Shown: one piece after another, positions 34,037 through 43,452 of the stretch
How the letters are laid out: each line of letters starts with the position of its first letter
Position numbering within the stretch: the stretch's first letter is position 1
Source: Cecembia calidifontis
GTDB lineage: Bacteria; Bacteroidota; Bacteroidia; Cytophagales; Cyclobacteriaceae
Direction: 5' to 3'
DNA: 64,000 nucleotides
Assembly (NCBI RefSeq): GCF_004216715.1
Contig: NZ_SGXG01000001.1
Span: 1,927,001-1,991,000 of the forward strand
Notes under the pieces: model-generated
Told to the model about the DNA's origin: nothing
Database searches by the model: none
Seen by the model: only the letters and a program-made list of their open reading frames with translations
Translations under genes and position numbers: made by a program

Positions 34037-35691
34037 CCTGACTTCGACAGTCGTCAGTCCCATTTTTACATAAAGTATTGAAATATAGATCATTATAATT
34101 TTCAGATTCTCAATTTGGGTGTCCCGGGGTGGTTTTTTGTACTTTTAGGCATGTTTGTTCGGAGAAAACCCAATAAAAGTGGCAAGATCAGTGTTCAGGT
34201 AATTGAGAAGATCAAAGGTAAAAGCAAGGTTGTAAAAACGATCGGAAGCAGTTCTGATCGATCTGAGGTTGAAAGACTTTTTATTCTTGGGGAGGAATGG
34301 ATAAAAAACCATAAAGGAGCACTTGAAATCCCCTTCAGTGATGAAGAACGGATTGCCGATTCTGTTCTGGAAAGTGTTGAAAACATCACTGTTTCAGGTA
34401 CCGAGCTGCTTTTGGACAGGATTTTCAATGATATTGGGTTCAGCGCAATCCAAGATGATATCTTCAGGTGGCTGGTATATTCCAGGATCTGTTTTCCTGC
34501 CAGCAAGCTGAAAACCTGTGATTACCTGCTCACCTACCACGGCCTCGAATTCCAGGTTCAGGACCTTTACAGGTACATGGACAAGCTTTACAACAACTAT
34601 AAGGAAACGGTCCAGCTGATCAGCTTTGAACATACCAAGAGAATACTCGGAGGGAGTATCAATATCGTTTTCTATGATGTTACTACGCTTTATTTTGAAG
34701 TGGATCATGAAGATGATCTTAGAAAGAGTGGTTTTTCCAAGGAGGGAAAGCATCAAAATCCACAGATTGTTTTGGGTCTGCTGGTTGGACTAGAGGGATA
34801 TCCTCTGGCTTATGAGATTTTTGAGGGAAACAAGTTTGAAGGGCATACGATGATCCCTGTGATAGAAGCTTTTAGAAAGAAGTATAGCTTACCTGCTCCG
34901 ATTGTTGTTGCCGATTCAGGTTTACTGTCAAAAAGCAATGTAAAAGAGTTACGGGACAACGGTTACGAGTTTATTCTGGGAGCAAGGCTGAAAGCTTCCC
35001 CTGATAAAAGTAAAGAGAGGATATTGGCTTTTGAACTTGAAAACGGCGAGAGCAGGCTGCTGGATTGGGAGGACGGGCTCAGAATGGTTGTCAGTTATTC
35101 AGACAGAAGAGCCAAAAAAGACAGGATCAACAGGGAGAAAGGTCTTAAAAAGCTCGAGAAACAGTTAAAATCAGGAAAGCTCAACAAAAGCCACATCAAC
35201 AACAGGGGCTATAACAAGTATCTTAAAATGGAAGGGGAGGTAAAGATTGCCCTTGATATTGAAAAGTTTGAACAGGATGGGAAATGGGACGGTCTCAAAG
35301 GGTATATTACCAACACAAACCTTGACAAAGACGAGGTCATTGAGAATTACAACAACCTTTGGAAAATAGAAAAGGCCTTCAGGATAACCAAAAATGAAAT
35401 CAAAGTCAGGCCTGTTTTCCATTATAAACAACGCAGGATCGAAGCACATATAAGCATCGCATTCGTCGCTTACAAAGTGTTTAAGGAACTGGAAAGGCAG
35501 TAATTGGAAAAAGGACCAAAACTTTCTCCTCAGAAAGCCATAGAAATAGCAAAAGGGATTTACACTGTTGAAATACAGCTCAAATCTTCAGGTAAAAAGC
35601 TGAGAAAGACCCTGCTTTTGAACGAAAGTCAACAAAAACTCGCAAAAATGTTCGGTTTTTGATTTTGGGTGTCCCAGTGTCGAAGTCAGGA
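34036..35691 (+). mobile_element. IS1634-type insertion sequence, copy 2 (1656 bp)
   Basis: It has the same ends and length as the element at 4-1659. It is flanked by 82-bp direct repeats and inserted at the end of a small-RNA terminator. Confidence 0.95.
34151..35662 (+). pseudogene. IS1634-family transposase, copy 2, with internal stop
   Basis: It is nearly identical to the transposase at 119-1630. A T-to-A change turns the Leu codon after ...ELERQ into TAA at 35501-35503, removing the last 53 residues. The lost part follows the catalytic YNNLWKIEKAF block, so partial activity cannot be excluded. Other differences include a C for A near 35251 and a C for T near 35516. Confidence 0.9.
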
Positions 35692-35773
35692 GCGTCAGAA
35701 TTCCCAAAGTTTATACGGCTGTAGTCAGTTACAAATAAACCCACATTTGGAGTCTTTTACGAAGACTCCTTTT
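35692..35773. repeat. 82-bp direct repeat, right copy
   Basis: It exactly repeats 33954-34035. It carries the small-RNA body and terminator stem (35749-35769, T7 after it) but lacks the promoter, which lies only on the left side. Confidence 0.9.
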
Positions 35774-36041
35774 TTTATACCCTTAATTTTAACCGTTATT
35801 TTTATGAAAGGTGTAAAAAACGGAAAACATGGTTAAGAAATTAACCGTTTTTTTCATAAATGTGTTTTTTTGTGTCTTGGATGTGGTTGTAGTGACCTGA
35901 TTTTTCAAAACTGAAGAATTTTGTCCTGAAAAAGCGATGTTAAGTTTTTTATTCGATACAAAATTTCATGAATTACTCCAATATGTGATTTTTTAAGCCT
36001 TTTAAATTATCGTTTCAGACAAATAATTTTGGATTGACTCC
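35774..36041. other. Gene-free spacer with a second terminator-like hairpin
   Basis: GGTTAA-GAAA-TTAACC followed by GTTTTTTTC lies at 35831-35854 on the plus strand. No open frame was found. Confidence 0.45.
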
Positions 36042-36959
36042 TCAGGCTGATTGTTCAATTTTCTGGATGTAATCAGCCCCTTCTTTGTATTCTTCCTCTG
36101 AACTCAGGTGTTCCATCATTAATGGAATATCCGGATATCTTTTGAGTTCTTGTAAGAAAACTTTATAATCCATTTGTCCTCTTCCCGGAATAACCTCATC
36201 AAACTGTGGCATGTAGGTTTTTTCTTTTATTACCAGGTCTTTGGCATGACAGCTTTTGATGTAGGGGCCCAGCTTTTTGAAAGATTCTTTGATCAGTTCT
36301 CCATTATTAAAGAAAACGGCCGGGCTGACTACCATATTTACGGGGTCCAGATGGACTCCAAAGGCTTTTCTGTCAATGGCTTTAATTAACCTGAGGTAAC
36401 TATCGGGGGATTCTGGGAAAATCCAAGGCATAGCTTCCAGGGTGAAAAAGGTACGCGTTGGCTGAACTTCGTCTATGATTTTCCGGGTCGTTTCTACAAT
36501 TGCATCAAATGTTTCATTGGAAAAATTTTCAGGATGGGGTCCTGCCCAATTTTCCTTATTTTTTGATCCGGCAATGTTGACACAGCAGTTTGCCCCGATT
36601 TCATCCGCCAGCTGTAAGGATTTGGTACATTTTTCAAAGGCTTCAAAAGCTGTTTTGGGGTCTGGGCTAATGGGATTTGACCAAGCACCTACTTCTGCTA
36701 TGATGATGTTGTGCTTTTTGGCGGCCAACTCATATTTTCTGATTTCTTCCAAACCAGCACCTATACTTAATGGACAATAAGCAGCCCTGTAGCCATAGGA
36801 TTTAACGGCTAAGGCCCATTCTTCCGGCGATTGCGTTTTTCGGAAAATAGGCCCTCCTAATCTTAGTCTGCTTTCCTTTTCCATAAGGGGAATATGGCCC
36901 ATATTCAAAGTGAACATGAAAGCCAAGGAGCTGGATTGGATGAATTCTCTTCTGTTCAT
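36042..36959 (-). CDS. Sugar phosphate isomerase/epimerase-type TIM-barrel protein, exported
   Basis: This 305-residue protein begins MNRREFIQSSSLAFMFTLNMG, a Tat-like leader (RRE followed by a hydrophobic stretch). The body matches the AP-endonuclease-2/xylose-isomerase-like TIM barrel: IIAEVGAWSNP, FFTLEAMPWIFPESPDSY, FGVHLDPVNMV, IKSCHAKDLVIKEK and MMEHLSSEEEY, supplying the usual Glu/Asp/His/Glu metal ligands. The substrate is unknown. Confidence 0.9.
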   Translation of the reverse strand: MNRREFIQSSSLAFMFTLNMGHIPLMEKESRLRLGGPIFRKTQSPEEWALAVKSYGYRAAYCPLSIGAGLEEIRKYELAAKKHNIIIAEVGAWSNPISPDPKTAFEAFEKCTKSLQLADEIGANCCVNIAGSKNKENWAGPHPENFSNETFDAIVETTRKIIDEVQPTRTFFTLEAMPWIFPESPDSYLRLIKAIDRKAFGVHLDPVNMVVSPAVFFNNGELIKESFKKLGPYIKSCHAKDLVIKEKTYMPQFDEVIPGRGQMDYKVFLQELKRYPDIPLMMEHLSSEEEYKEGADYIQKIEQSA

Positions 36960-37080
36960 GGCAGGGGATTATTGGAATAATTTAATTAAAAAGATCCGGT
37001 TCTGTATGCTGAACCTCCATAATTTGCCGTTTTATTTCCAAATCTCTTATTTTTATACCATCATTTTAATTTTATAAGTC

Positions 37081-37839
37081 ATGCTTAAAGAAAAACCCAG
37101 ATCATTTTCTCCCCTTGTCAATCCGGAAGAGGAGGCGTTTTTTGCCGGACCACAGACCAGATGGAAAGAATTTAAAATGGTGGTCAAAGTAATGATTGAA
37201 TTTATCCGGGGATTCAGGATGTTGCATTTTATTGGACCTTGTGTGACTGTTTTCGGCTCTGCGAGATTTGAAGAAAAGGACCGCTTTTATCAGTTGGCCG
37301 TAAAAGTGGGAGAGAGGGTTAGTGAAATGGGGTTTGCTGTGATGACAGGTGGGGGTCCAGGGATTATGGAAGCAGCCAATAGGGGTGCGAAGAATGTGGG
37401 TGGTAAATCCATCGGTTGTAACATTATCCTGCCTTTTGAGCAGCGCCCCAACCCCTATTTGGATAAGTGGATGAATTTTAAATATTTTTTCGTGAGAAAA
37501 GTATTGTTGTCTAAGTATAGTTTTGCTTTTGTTGTTATGCCGGGGGGATTTGGTACTTTGGATGAATTTTTTGAGGCCTTAACTTTGATTCAGACAAGGG
37601 TAATGAAAAGATTTCCGATTGTCCTGATGTGCTCAGACTTTCATAAGCACCTTTATGAATATATCCAGCACCTTGCGGAATACGGGACTATCGACAAGAA
37701 GGATCTTGATCTGTTCCTACTGACAGATTCTGTTGATGAAATGGAGGAGCATATCCGAAAATTTGCTATCGAAGGTTATGGTTTAAAGAGAAGGACTGAT
37801 ATTGAACCCGAACCTATCTTGGCTGAGAATAGGATATGA
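37081..37839 (+). CDS. LOG-family protein (TIGR00730-type)
   Basis: This 252-residue Rossmann-fold protein carries TVFGSARFEEKD, VMTGGGPGIMEAANRGAK and the LOG motif PGGFGTLDEFFE. Family members act as cytokinin-riboside 5'-monophosphate phosphoribohydrolases or related nucleotide hydrolases. It is longer at the N-terminus than the minimal family. The role here is inferred. Confidence 0.92.
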   Translation: MLKEKPRSFSPLVNPEEEAFFAGPQTRWKEFKMVVKVMIEFIRGFRMLHFIGPCVTVFGSARFEEKDRFYQLAVKVGERVSEMGFAVMTGGGPGIMEAANRGAKNVGGKSIGCNIILPFEQRPNPYLDKWMNFKYFFVRKVLLSKYSFAFVVMPGGFGTLDEFFEALTLIQTRVMKRFPIVLMCSDFHKHLYEYIQHLAEYGTIDKKDLDLFLLTDSVDEMEEHIRKFAIEGYGLKRRTDIEPEPILAENRI

Positions 37840-37849
37840 CCGTAAGGAT

Positions 37850-38674
37850 TTACCCCAAAGCCACATCTAAGATCATCATAATGGTAAACCCTCCCATGAA
37901 ACCCAATACGGCCAAGTCGGTATATTTGTCCCTTTGGGTTTCAGGAATTACCTCTTCCACCACCACGTAAATCATAGCTCCGGCAGCAAATGATAGTGCA
38001 TAAGGCAATACTTCTTGCATGTGGATGACAGCAATAGCCCCAACTACTCCGGCAATAGGTTCCACAATGGCTGAAAGCTGGCCATACCAAAAACTGTTTC
38101 TCCTGCTAACCCCCTGCCTCCTTAAAGGCATAGCCACGGCAAGCCCTTCGGGAAAATTTTGTATGCCTATCCCAATTGCCAGGGCAATAGCGGCTGAAAA
38201 ACTAGCCCCTTCGATCCCATGGGCAGCTGCCCCGAACAAAATACCTACGCCAAGTCCTTCGGGAATATTGTGCAGGGTAATGGCCAAAAGCAAAAGAGTG
38301 GACTTGTGAAATTGGGTCGGCACCCCTTCCGATTCTTCTTTGCCAAAGTTGATATGTAGGTGGGGCATAAATTTGTCCAGACTGTAAATGAACAAACCTC
38401 CAAAAAGGAAACCAACAGCAGCAGGAATCCAGGGGTGGTCAGGGTATAAATGCTCTGAATTTTTTATGCTTGGGGCCAATAAAGACCAAAAACTGGCGGC
38501 TATCATCACCCCACCGGTAAAACCAAGCATGGTGTCGAATACAGATCTTTTGATGGTTTTGAAGAAAAACACCAATGAGGCTCCCAAAGCTGTCAGTAAC
38601 CAGGTAAATGTCGTTGCCAATAACGCCGATTTTACCGGGCCGATTTCTATTGCCAAACTCTCAAAATAATCCAT
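37850..38674 (-). CDS. ZIP-family metal transporter
   Basis: This 274-residue, eight-helix protein has the ZIP signatures LLAITLHNIPEGLGVGILFG and GIGIQNFPEGLAVAMPLRRQ (metal-site His/Glu) and a short His-containing loop (MPHLHINFGKEES). It probably takes up Zn(II) or related divalent metals. It is convergent with the LOG-family gene, 10 bases apart. Confidence 0.95.
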   Translation of the reverse strand: MDYFESLAIEIGPVKSALLATTFTWLLTALGASLVFFFKTIKRSVFDTMLGFTGGVMIAASFWSLLAPSIKNSEHLYPDHPWIPAAVGFLFGGLFIYSLDKFMPHLHINFGKEESEGVPTQFHKSTLLLLAITLHNIPEGLGVGILFGAAAHGIEGASFSAAIALAIGIGIQNFPEGLAVAMPLRRQGVSRRNSFWYGQLSAIVEPIAGVVGAIAVIHMQEVLPYALSFAAGAMIYVVVEEVIPETQRDKYTDLAVLGFMGGFTIMMILDVALG

Positions 38675-38745
38675 TTATAAACTGGTTAATGGGACAAGAT
38701 CTATAGAGGATATTGTTCTATTCAACCAAATATAATCGGATTTTT

Positions 38746-40410
38746 CCTTAAATCCGCAGGGCGGATTTAAAAAAAGCCGAAAAAGTGGCTGAATTTATTC
38801 AATTCAGGCTTTTCCGGCTCGTTTTTTTTTCACTTATTTAGGTGTTACCACACATCCTTGATAAGCGGTATGAAAATTACGAATTCGACAGAAAAAATCA
38901 CACCTTTCGGAGGTTTTAATTTTGTTTTTAACTCTTTCAAAAATTCTGGTCTCCCAGAACTCATTGATAATCAATTGGGGGTTAGAGCCTTAAGGGGAGG
39001 GTTTTCATACAGTGACATTTTCGCCAATCATATGGCTATTTTCTTTAATGGTGGCGACTGTACTGAAGATATCAATGTTCACTTGAGAGACGCACTTGAA
39101 CAGGTCCCTTCATTTTCAGTATGCAGTGCCGATACAATTCTGAGAGGTATCAAAGAGCTTGCTGTTGATACAGAACTCTTTATAAATCCGTCCAGTGGAG
39201 TAAGCCATGAATTTAATATCAATGGAAAACTCAACAGCTTGTTGTTAAAATCAGCTTGTAAGACCGGATTACTCAAGTCAGGTGTTGCTTACGACCTCGA
39301 TTATGACAACACCGTCATTCCAACTGAAAAGTACGATTCAAAAAAGACATATAAACACGTCTATGGATATCAGCCAGGTGTAGCTTCCATAGCACATCCT
39401 GAATTTTCACAGGCCATTCCTGTGTACGTAGAGGGCAGAAATGGCAACAGTCAGGCCAAATATTTGCAGGCTGATACACTTACACGCATGTTTGGGCAGC
39501 TTACCAATGAAAATATCCGTATCGGAAGGTTCAGAGCCGATTCAGCATCCTATCAGGAAGAAGTTCTCCGCACACTGGAAGCACATACCGAAAGCTTTTA
39601 TATACGGGCAAACAGATGTGCCAAACTGGATAATATCCTTGGAAGTATAGCCCCTGAGAAGTGGCAGAAAATACGTTTGGGTGTACAGGAAATGGAAGTT
39701 ACTGACCTATCCGACTACAAACCTTTCGGTAAAGACAGGTCTTACAGGCTGGTCATTACCAGAATCAGGCGTAAAGACGGGCAGGCAGATGTGTTTAGTG
39801 GAGATGCATTTACTTACAGGGCTATTCTGACCAATGAACATACATCGTCCAATGAAGCTGTTGTAAGGTTTTATAACGCCCGGGGTGCAAGCGAACGCTT
39901 GTTTGATGTACTCAACAATGACTTTGGCTGGTCTAAGTTGCCCTGTTCGTTCCTTGCAGAGAATACCTCCTTTATGCTTATGACGGCTATGTATGCCAAT
40001 TTTTACACCTATATCATTGGAGAGTATTCCAGAAAAGTTGATTGGCTTAAGCCTACCGACAGGCTCAAGAAGTTTATCTTCAGATTTATCACTGTTTCAG
40101 CCAAGTGGATAAGAACGGGAAGAAGAGAAGTGCTCAAACTGTTCACGAGTAAGGATTACAAGCCGATTTTGAACTAAATTCAGATAAAAACCCCTCAGGA
40201 GCTCAAAAAATAAAGATTTACAGGGAAGAGGTATGCCTTTTCCATTAAAATTGAGGAAAAAAACCGTCCATTTTATCCTCAAACCTAAAATCCATTGTCT
40301 CAAAACTATGAACACTCTTCAATCAAAGGGAAGAAATTCCCGAACTAGACCAAAAATGAACACAAACAAGCAGATTCAAATCTCCAAACTAAAATCCTGC
40401 GGATTTTAGG
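38746..40410 (+). mobile_element. IS1380-type insertion sequence, copy 2 (1665 bp)
   Basis: It has the same ends as copy 1, with a 5-bp duplication TTTTT at 38741-38745 and 40411-40415. The distinct duplication shows an independent insertion. Confidence 0.9.
38870..40177 (+). CDS. IS1380-family transposase, copy 2
   Basis: This 435-residue transposase has the same protein sequence as the copy at 18067-19374, with intact catalytic segments (YDLDYDNTVIP, RFRADSASYQ, NARGASERLFD). ATG 38870 is preferred over the in-frame TTG 12 bases earlier. Confidence 0.95.
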   Translation: MKITNSTEKITPFGGFNFVFNSFKNSGLPELIDNQLGVRALRGGFSYSDIFANHMAIFFNGGDCTEDINVHLRDALEQVPSFSVCSADTILRGIKELAVDTELFINPSSGVSHEFNINGKLNSLLLKSACKTGLLKSGVAYDLDYDNTVIPTEKYDSKKTYKHVYGYQPGVASIAHPEFSQAIPVYVEGRNGNSQAKYLQADTLTRMFGQLTNENIRIGRFRADSASYQEEVLRTLEAHTESFYIRANRCAKLDNILGSIAPEKWQKIRLGVQEMEVTDLSDYKPFGKDRSYRLVITRIRRKDGQADVFSGDAFTYRAILTNEHTSSNEAVVRFYNARGASERLFDVLNNDFGWSKLPCSFLAENTSFMLMTAMYANFYTYIIGEYSRKVDWLKPTDRLKKFIFRFITVSAKWIRTGRREVLKLFTSKDYKPILN

Positions 40411-40421
40411 TTTTTAAAGAA

Positions 40422-40841
40422 TTATCCTCCTGCCTTGATATAAATCCAGCCTTTTTCCTGCTTCATTACCAATTCAAGAATAGCCGATGGTACAAATCCG
40501 GCCAAAGGAAGGAACTGTTCCTTCTTCATGTTTCTTTGTTTTAGTGTATTTTCACAAACAACGAATTCAACTCCCCTCTCCTTGAGTTGTTTCAATGGAT
40601 TTTCAAAAGGATTGTTCTTTATTTTGAGTAAATCTACCCCCATGCCGTGTGTAACTACCTCTATTTTTGCATTAGGAGCCGCCTCCAAAATATTGTTGAG
40701 CTGACGTATAAATTTGGAATGGGTCGTACTGTCCCCATCAACCAATTGAAAGATGATCTGATGGGGTTCATTGGATACTACTTGTGCTGTAAGCTGCGAA
40801 CTGATGAATAGAAGGAAAAGGAGGATGGAGTGTTTAAGCAT
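40422..40841 (-). CDS. DsrE-family protein, exported
   Basis: This 139-residue protein has a signal peptide (MLKHSILLFLLFISSQLTAQ) and a DsrE/DsrF-like fold: IIFQLVDGDSTTHSKFIRQL, AKIEVVTHGMGVDLL, GVEFVVCENTLKQRNM and a final EKGWIYIKAG. The single conserved Cys is in VCENTL. Such proteins handle reactive sulfur; the partner may be the SQR-like protein at 43453. A GTGA-N6-TCAC site lies 38 bases upstream of the start. Confidence 0.88.
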   Translation of the reverse strand: MLKHSILLFLLFISSQLTAQVVSNEPHQIIFQLVDGDSTTHSKFIRQLNNILEAAPNAKIEVVTHGMGVDLLKIKNNPFENPLKQLKERGVEFVVCENTLKQRNMKKEQFLPLAGFVPSAILELVMKQEKGWIYIKAGG

Positions 40842-40879
40842 TTTTTATTGAAAATTTACGGTTTTGTTATGAATTATCA

Positions 40880-40893
40880 GTGACCAGGATCAC
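40880..40893. promoter_or_regulatory. Crp/Fnr-type palindrome GTGA-N6-TCAC before dsrE-like gene
   Basis: GTGACCAGGATCAC is a match to the Crp-type half-sites GTGA/TCAC with a six-base spacer. It lies between the TonB receptor stop and the DsrE start. The same arrangement occurs before the SQR-like gene at 44773-44786. Confidence 0.5.
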
Positions 40894-40901
40894 TTAAGGT
40901 A

Positions 40902-43319
40902 CTAAAAATTAGCAGTTAATGAAAGGATAAAATTTCTTCCCGGAGCAGCAACACCTGAACTATAGGTTCTGTATCTGACATCTGTGATGTTTTCCAATCC
41001 TGAACTTACAGTAAATAATTTGTGAAGCTGATATTTGGCCATCAGGTTAATGGTAGCCCAAGAAGGACTGAATGGGTTGCCGTTTTGATCAATGGCATAG
41101 AGTTCGGGTTTTCCCCTTTCTTCCAAAGGTAATTGTTCGAAACTGAAGCTCCCTGCATATTCGCTGAACAACTGAATTCGGAGTTTGGCATTTTTATATT
41201 CAAGTCTGCTTACTCCAAATATTGGTGGCGCATGTCTTGAAGGACTTCTTGTTCCATCATCTGTTTCTTCTGTGCCTTTTTGTATGTTCAGTTTGGAAGA
41301 AAAACTCCAATGGGTATCAAACTTGATTTCCAGGGCAGCCTGCAGGCCTATGATTTCTACAAACGCTGCATTTTTAAGAGAAAGTACCCTGCTTAACTCC
41401 CCATCATAGATGATGCTGTCCATGCCGTTTAGGGTAGCTTTCCTTCTGACCAAAGCATTGTCCAGCCTCGTGTAATAGGTTGTAAAATCCAGCATGACGG
41501 ATTCAGAAAGGATTTTTCCTGCATTTACTTCCAGATTGTAAGCATATTCTGCTTTTAAATTTGGATTGGGTACCATTACGGTTCCGGGTTCTGAATCAAA
41601 AACTTTACCGATATCATCCACATTAGGGGCCCGGAATCCTGTAGAAGCGTTGACGTGGAAAATCCAGCTTTCCTGAGGCGTGTAAACCCATCCCAAACTG
41701 GCATTCAGGGCGCCTTCTTGATTTTTGCTTCTGGAAAAGGGTAGGGGGTAAAATTCCAGGTTTTGGGAAAAGTCAGCATCTAAGCTAAATCTGTTATACC
41801 TGATTCCTGATTGGATCAGGGATTTGGAAGAAATACGCTGTTGGAAATTGGCATATAAGGCCTGAGAGCTCCAATTGGCATTGGGATATCTTGAAGCAGC
41901 ACGGTTGATATTTCCTGTAAGAATGTTTTTATCTGTTCCGCTTGAGTTTACTTTGTTCGTGACTATTTCTGCGCCATAAAATAATTTCGTTTCTTTTTTT
42001 TCAGTCCATTCTTTAAGAAAATCCAAATTTGCGGCAAAAGCATCTACTTTTTCAATTCTGGTCCTTCTAATGGGATCATTGAAATTCCTATCAATCCGGC
42101 TCTCCTCAAATCTTTGTTGGGAGAGACTCAAGGTCATTTGATCATAAATTTTGCTCTTTCCTTGTTGACTAATTTTAAGGTGGTTCATCATCCAGATCTG
42201 GGGCCCGTAAAACCACTCGGCAGATCGGGGCAATCCATTTGGCCTGAATCGGATCAGTCTGTCATATCGTGGGAAATCAGATGTTTCAGAATAATGAAAT
42301 GCATATTGTACATCCCATTGTTCATTGGGCGAGTACCTCAATTTTTGCATCAGGTTGGTTTGCTGATATCCTGTAGGCACCTGAATAAGCGGTTTAGGAT
42401 TGGGCTCAACCTTATCTGTGCCATCTGTTCTCACCACAAAAACAGGCCTGAGGAATTCTTCAGGTCCTTTACTGCCCATTCTTAAATCCCCAAAATCGTA
42501 CCGGGTAAAACTACTTACTCCAGCCCATTTTTTACCTCCGTATTTCAAATGTAGGTGCCCTGTTTTTTCATTGTTAGCTGTATTTCCTCTTAAAGTTAGA
42601 CTGCCTTGAATCTTCTTGTCCCCTGTATCCACCAATTCCGGCTTAATGGTTTGAAAACTCATCACTGCTCCTATGGCATCACTTCCGTAAACAATGGATC
42701 CAGGACCGAAGAATACTTCTGTACTTTCTATGGCAAAAGGGTCTAAAGAGATGACATTATGAAGGTTCCCGCTTCTAAAAATGGCCGTATTCATCCTAAC
42801 CCCATCCACAGAATAAAGTAACCGGTTAGTAGAAAATCCCCTGATCATGGGACTACCTCCACCTTGTTGGCTTTTTTGGATAAAGACATCTCCTGAAATT
42901 CCCAGTAAATCAGCGGCTGTCTGGGGATTAAGCAATTCCCTGTTGGCCTTTGTTATGGTGGAGATTTTGGAAGGGATTTCCTGCCTGTTTTGTTCCCATT
43001 TTGTAGCAGATACTACCGCTTGTTGCAGATTTACCACACTTGGGTAGAGGAAGAGCCTGAAGTTCTCTTCCTGGATCTGGGAATAGGTTTTTGTTTGACT
43101 CCTGTACCCAAAAAGCCTGATTTCCAATTTTTCAATTTTGGAAAAATCACTTAGATCCACCTCGCCATTTTCATTGGAAATAGCCTGTATCTTACCACCC
43201 ATGTCAGTAACTGTGACAAACTCCAGTGGCTTTTTGGTTTCCCAATCCCTAATTACCAAAGTTTGGGAGAATGAATGGGTGGATATCAGGAAAAAACAAA
43301 GAAAAAACGCAATTCTCAT
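40902..43319 (-). CDS. TonB-dependent outer-membrane receptor
   Basis: This 805-residue receptor has a signal peptide (MRIAFFLCFFLISTHSFSQ), a CarboxypepD-like N-terminal domain (about 20-95), a plug (ADLLGISGDVFIQKSQQGGG, PMIRGFSTNRLLYSVDGVRM) and a 22-strand barrel ending in PGRNFILSLTANF with terminal Phe. The ligand is unknown; neighbours hint at sulfur or metal metabolism. The stop lies 60 bases before dsrE, so cotranscription is possible. Confidence 0.95.
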   Translation of the reverse strand: MRIAFFLCFFLISTHSFSQTLVIRDWETKKPLEFVTVTDMGGKIQAISNENGEVDLSDFSKIEKLEIRLFGYRSQTKTYSQIQEENFRLFLYPSVVNLQQAVVSATKWEQNRQEIPSKISTITKANRELLNPQTAADLLGISGDVFIQKSQQGGGSPMIRGFSTNRLLYSVDGVRMNTAIFRSGNLHNVISLDPFAIESTEVFFGPGSIVYGSDAIGAVMSFQTIKPELVDTGDKKIQGSLTLRGNTANNEKTGHLHLKYGGKKWAGVSSFTRYDFGDLRMGSKGPEEFLRPVFVVRTDGTDKVEPNPKPLIQVPTGYQQTNLMQKLRYSPNEQWDVQYAFHYSETSDFPRYDRLIRFRPNGLPRSAEWFYGPQIWMMNHLKISQQGKSKIYDQMTLSLSQQRFEESRIDRNFNDPIRRTRIEKVDAFAANLDFLKEWTEKKETKLFYGAEIVTNKVNSSGTDKNILTGNINRAASRYPNANWSSQALYANFQQRISSKSLIQSGIRYNRFSLDADFSQNLEFYPLPFSRSKNQEGALNASLGWVYTPQESWIFHVNASTGFRAPNVDDIGKVFDSEPGTVMVPNPNLKAEYAYNLEVNAGKILSESVMLDFTTYYTRLDNALVRRKATLNGMDSIIYDGELSRVLSLKNAAFVEIIGLQAALEIKFDTHWSFSSKLNIQKGTEETDDGTRSPSRHAPPIFGVSRLEYKNAKLRIQLFSEYAGSFSFEQLPLEERGKPELYAIDQNGNPFSPSWATINLMAKYQLHKLFTVSSGLENITDVRYRTYSSGVAAPGRNFILSLTANF

Positions 43320-43389
43320 GAAGATTTATATATAAGGCAATTAGGTAAAAAGCTAATGATTTTCGATGGAAAATTACATTATTGGAATA

Positions 43390-43426
43390 AAAAAACATCC
43401 CATGTTCATGAGAACGATGGGATGTC
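43390..43426 (-). terminator. Terminator of the SQR-like gene
   Basis: On the minus strand, ACATCCCA ... TGGGATGT followed by a T-run starts 28 bases after the stop codon. Confidence 0.75.
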
Positions 43427-43452
43427 TGCTCATTGTGCTGGGATTTGCTGTT

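Noticed and set aside
4..35691. Composite transposon formed by the two IS1634 copies
   Set aside because: Copy 2 has its own 82-bp duplication, so it inserted separately; housekeeping genes lie between the copies.
17943..40410. Composite transposon formed by the two IS1380 copies
   Set aside because: Each copy has a different 5-bp duplication (CTATA and TTTTT), so they are independent insertions.
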